Assembly: GCA_029007575.1 (NCBI GenBank)
Contig: JAQXIB010000140.1
Coordinates: 1 to 13,798 of the forward strand
Direction of reading: 5' to 3'
Length of the DNA: 13,798 nucleotides
From: Clostridiales bacterium
GTDB lineage: Bacteria; Bacillota; Clostridia; Oscillospirales; Ruminococcaceae
Made by a program: the position numbers and the translations under genes. Shown in pieces: positions 13,100 through 13,798 of this stretch. The stretch's first letter is position 1. Every line of letters starts with the position of its first letter. The notes under the pieces were generated by a model, which saw only the letters and a program-made list of their open reading frames with translations, made no database searches and was not told the DNA's origin.

Positions 13100-13386
13100 T
13101 ATTTTAAAATTCCTTTCATCTGAACTTTTGTTGTCAATAATATATGTAATAATTTCCGGGTTATACATGAAAGCTCACCTGCCAAACGACAGCTTGTTAT
13201 ATTCTTTACTGCGCCTTGATTACATTTATACACCGGCATATGGAATCAAAAATGGAAATACATGAAAGATAAAAGTATAATAATGGAAAATCGGATAGCA
13301 ATATGCTTGAAAAAGCGTTCCTATTGTTGTTGAAATTGTTCAAAAAGCGATATTTCCTTTTTTTCAAAAAAACTTGAAAAAAGGGA

Positions 13387-13416
13387 TTGACAAGAGAGGG
13401 GATGATGTGGTAATAT
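13387..13416 (+). promoter_or_regulatory. rRNA operon promoter P1
   Basis: Consensus TTGACA (13387-13392), an 18-base spacer and TAATAT (13411-13416) on the strand of the 16S gene, about 320 bases upstream of it. A run of A and T precedes the -35 box, like an UP element. The GATGTGG immediately before the -10 box is repeated in P2. Confidence 0.8.
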
Positions 13417-13495
13417 ATTAAAGCTGTCCGGTGAGGGCAGGCCGCGGAGAGCGAAGTTGAGGACGAAAAAAGCCGAAAAAAAGGCAAAAAAGTAC

Positions 13496-13524
13496 TTGAC
13501 AAAAGAGCTTCGATGTGGTAAGAT
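13496..13524 (+). promoter_or_regulatory. rRNA operon promoter P2
   Basis: TTGACA (13496-13501), a 17-base spacer and TAAGAT (13519-13524), preceded by an A-rich stretch (AAAAAAGGCAAAAAA). It shares GATGTGGTAA with P1, suggesting tandem duplication of the promoter. Confidence 0.8.
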
Positions 13525-13529
13525 AAAAG

Positions 13530-13737
13530 AACGCTCCGGAAAACGACGAAAGCCGACAGGGAGCGCAAATGGATCTTGAAAATTAAACAATGTAAAAGAA
13601 ACAAAGTTGTTCGAAGTAAATCAAGCCCTGATTTAATTCCAGTTTCGAAAGAAACAAAAAGAACAATCGTTAGTGATTGGAATGAGTGAAGACTCAAAAC
13701 TTAATTTGATTTAGAGCAGAAATGCTTTAGATACCAT
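13530..13737 (+). other. rRNA leader with boxA-like antitermination site
   Basis: The transcribed leader contains a CGCTCC/GGAGCG stem (13532-13537 with 13560-13565). GGATCTTGAAAATTAAACA (13571-13589) follows, resembling the boxA-type antitermination signal that precedes Firmicutes 16S genes. The remainder is AT-rich and probably forms the 5' half of the 16S processing stem. Confidence 0.6.
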
Positions 13738-13798
13738 AAAATTAAGAGTTTGATCCTGGCTCAGGACGAACGCTGGCGGCGCGCCTAACACATGCAAG
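13738..13798 (+). rRNA. rrs: 16S ribosomal RNA, 5' end (runs off the window)
   Basis: AGAGTTTGATCCTGGCTCAG at 13745-13764 is the universal 16S 5' segment, equivalent to E. coli positions 8-27, so the mature end is near 13738. The following GACGAACGCTGGCGGCGCGC and CTAACACATGCAAG fit Oscillospiraceae/Ruminococcaceae rather than Lachnospiraceae, which usually read GATGAACGCTGGCGGCGTGC. It confirms the strand of the rRNA operon and gives the best taxonomic hint in the window. Confidence 0.98.

Noticed and set aside
13100..13200. Sporulation sigma-G promoter for the SleB-like gene
   Set aside because: A GTATA and a CAT-type element exist on the minus strand, but the spacing (15) and the -10 match are both off consensus, so I do not call it.

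Overview
The last 61 bases are the 5' end of a 16S rRNA gene. Their GGCGGCGCGCCTAACACATG signature, the strong AGGAGG ribosome binding sites and a SleB-type spore-cortex hydrolase point to a Gram-positive clostridium, most likely Oscillospiraceae/Ruminococcaceae. This placement is inferred from remembered 16S signatures, not from a search.

Layout. (1) 1-142: the end of an IS5-like insertion sequence, with the transposase N-terminus on the minus strand. (2) 144-1308: a fragment of a dispersed palindromic repeat that carries the only visible promoter for mnmA, then mnmA itself, a tRNA 2-thiouridylase whose ribosome binding site lies in a hairpin. (3) 1299-1584: palindromic modules around a branched hairpin cluster. 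(4) 1596-4798: a methionine ABC transporter operon, metQ-metN-metI. It is preceded by a strong promoter, a Met-rich 34-codon leader peptide and an attenuator-like terminator, then a second small ORF. MetQ itself appears to be circularly permuted. (5) 4826-6360: an AT-rich ECF sigma factor and a membrane-anchored probable anti-sigma partner, ending at a bidirectional terminator. (6) 6436-10018, minus strand: a sodium:alanine/glycine symporter, MscL and an MFS transporter. (7) 10019-10812: about 800 bases without a protein gene, holding a 158-bp palindromic element related to the repeat before mnmA and a candidate small RNA with its own promoter and terminator. (8) 10813-12207: an AT-rich lipoprotein gene of unknown function. 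(9) 12416-13099, minus: a SleB-like hydrolase. (10) 13387-13798: two tandem rRNA promoters, an rRNA leader and the start of 16S rRNA.

The strongest unusual signal is the methionine operon. Its leader can form three mutually exclusive pairings, as in classical amino-acid attenuators: leader SD with segment 2, segment 2 with the terminator arm, or the terminator hairpin itself. The leader peptide has five internal Met codons ahead of segment 2. This suggests that methionyl-tRNA supply, rather than a SAM riboswitch or T-box, sets operon expression. The first structural gene encodes a MetQ whose C-terminal half precedes its N-terminal half behind a single lipoprotein signal, with the expected methionine-contact motifs retained.

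All family calls are from reading motifs in the translations. No database search was possible.
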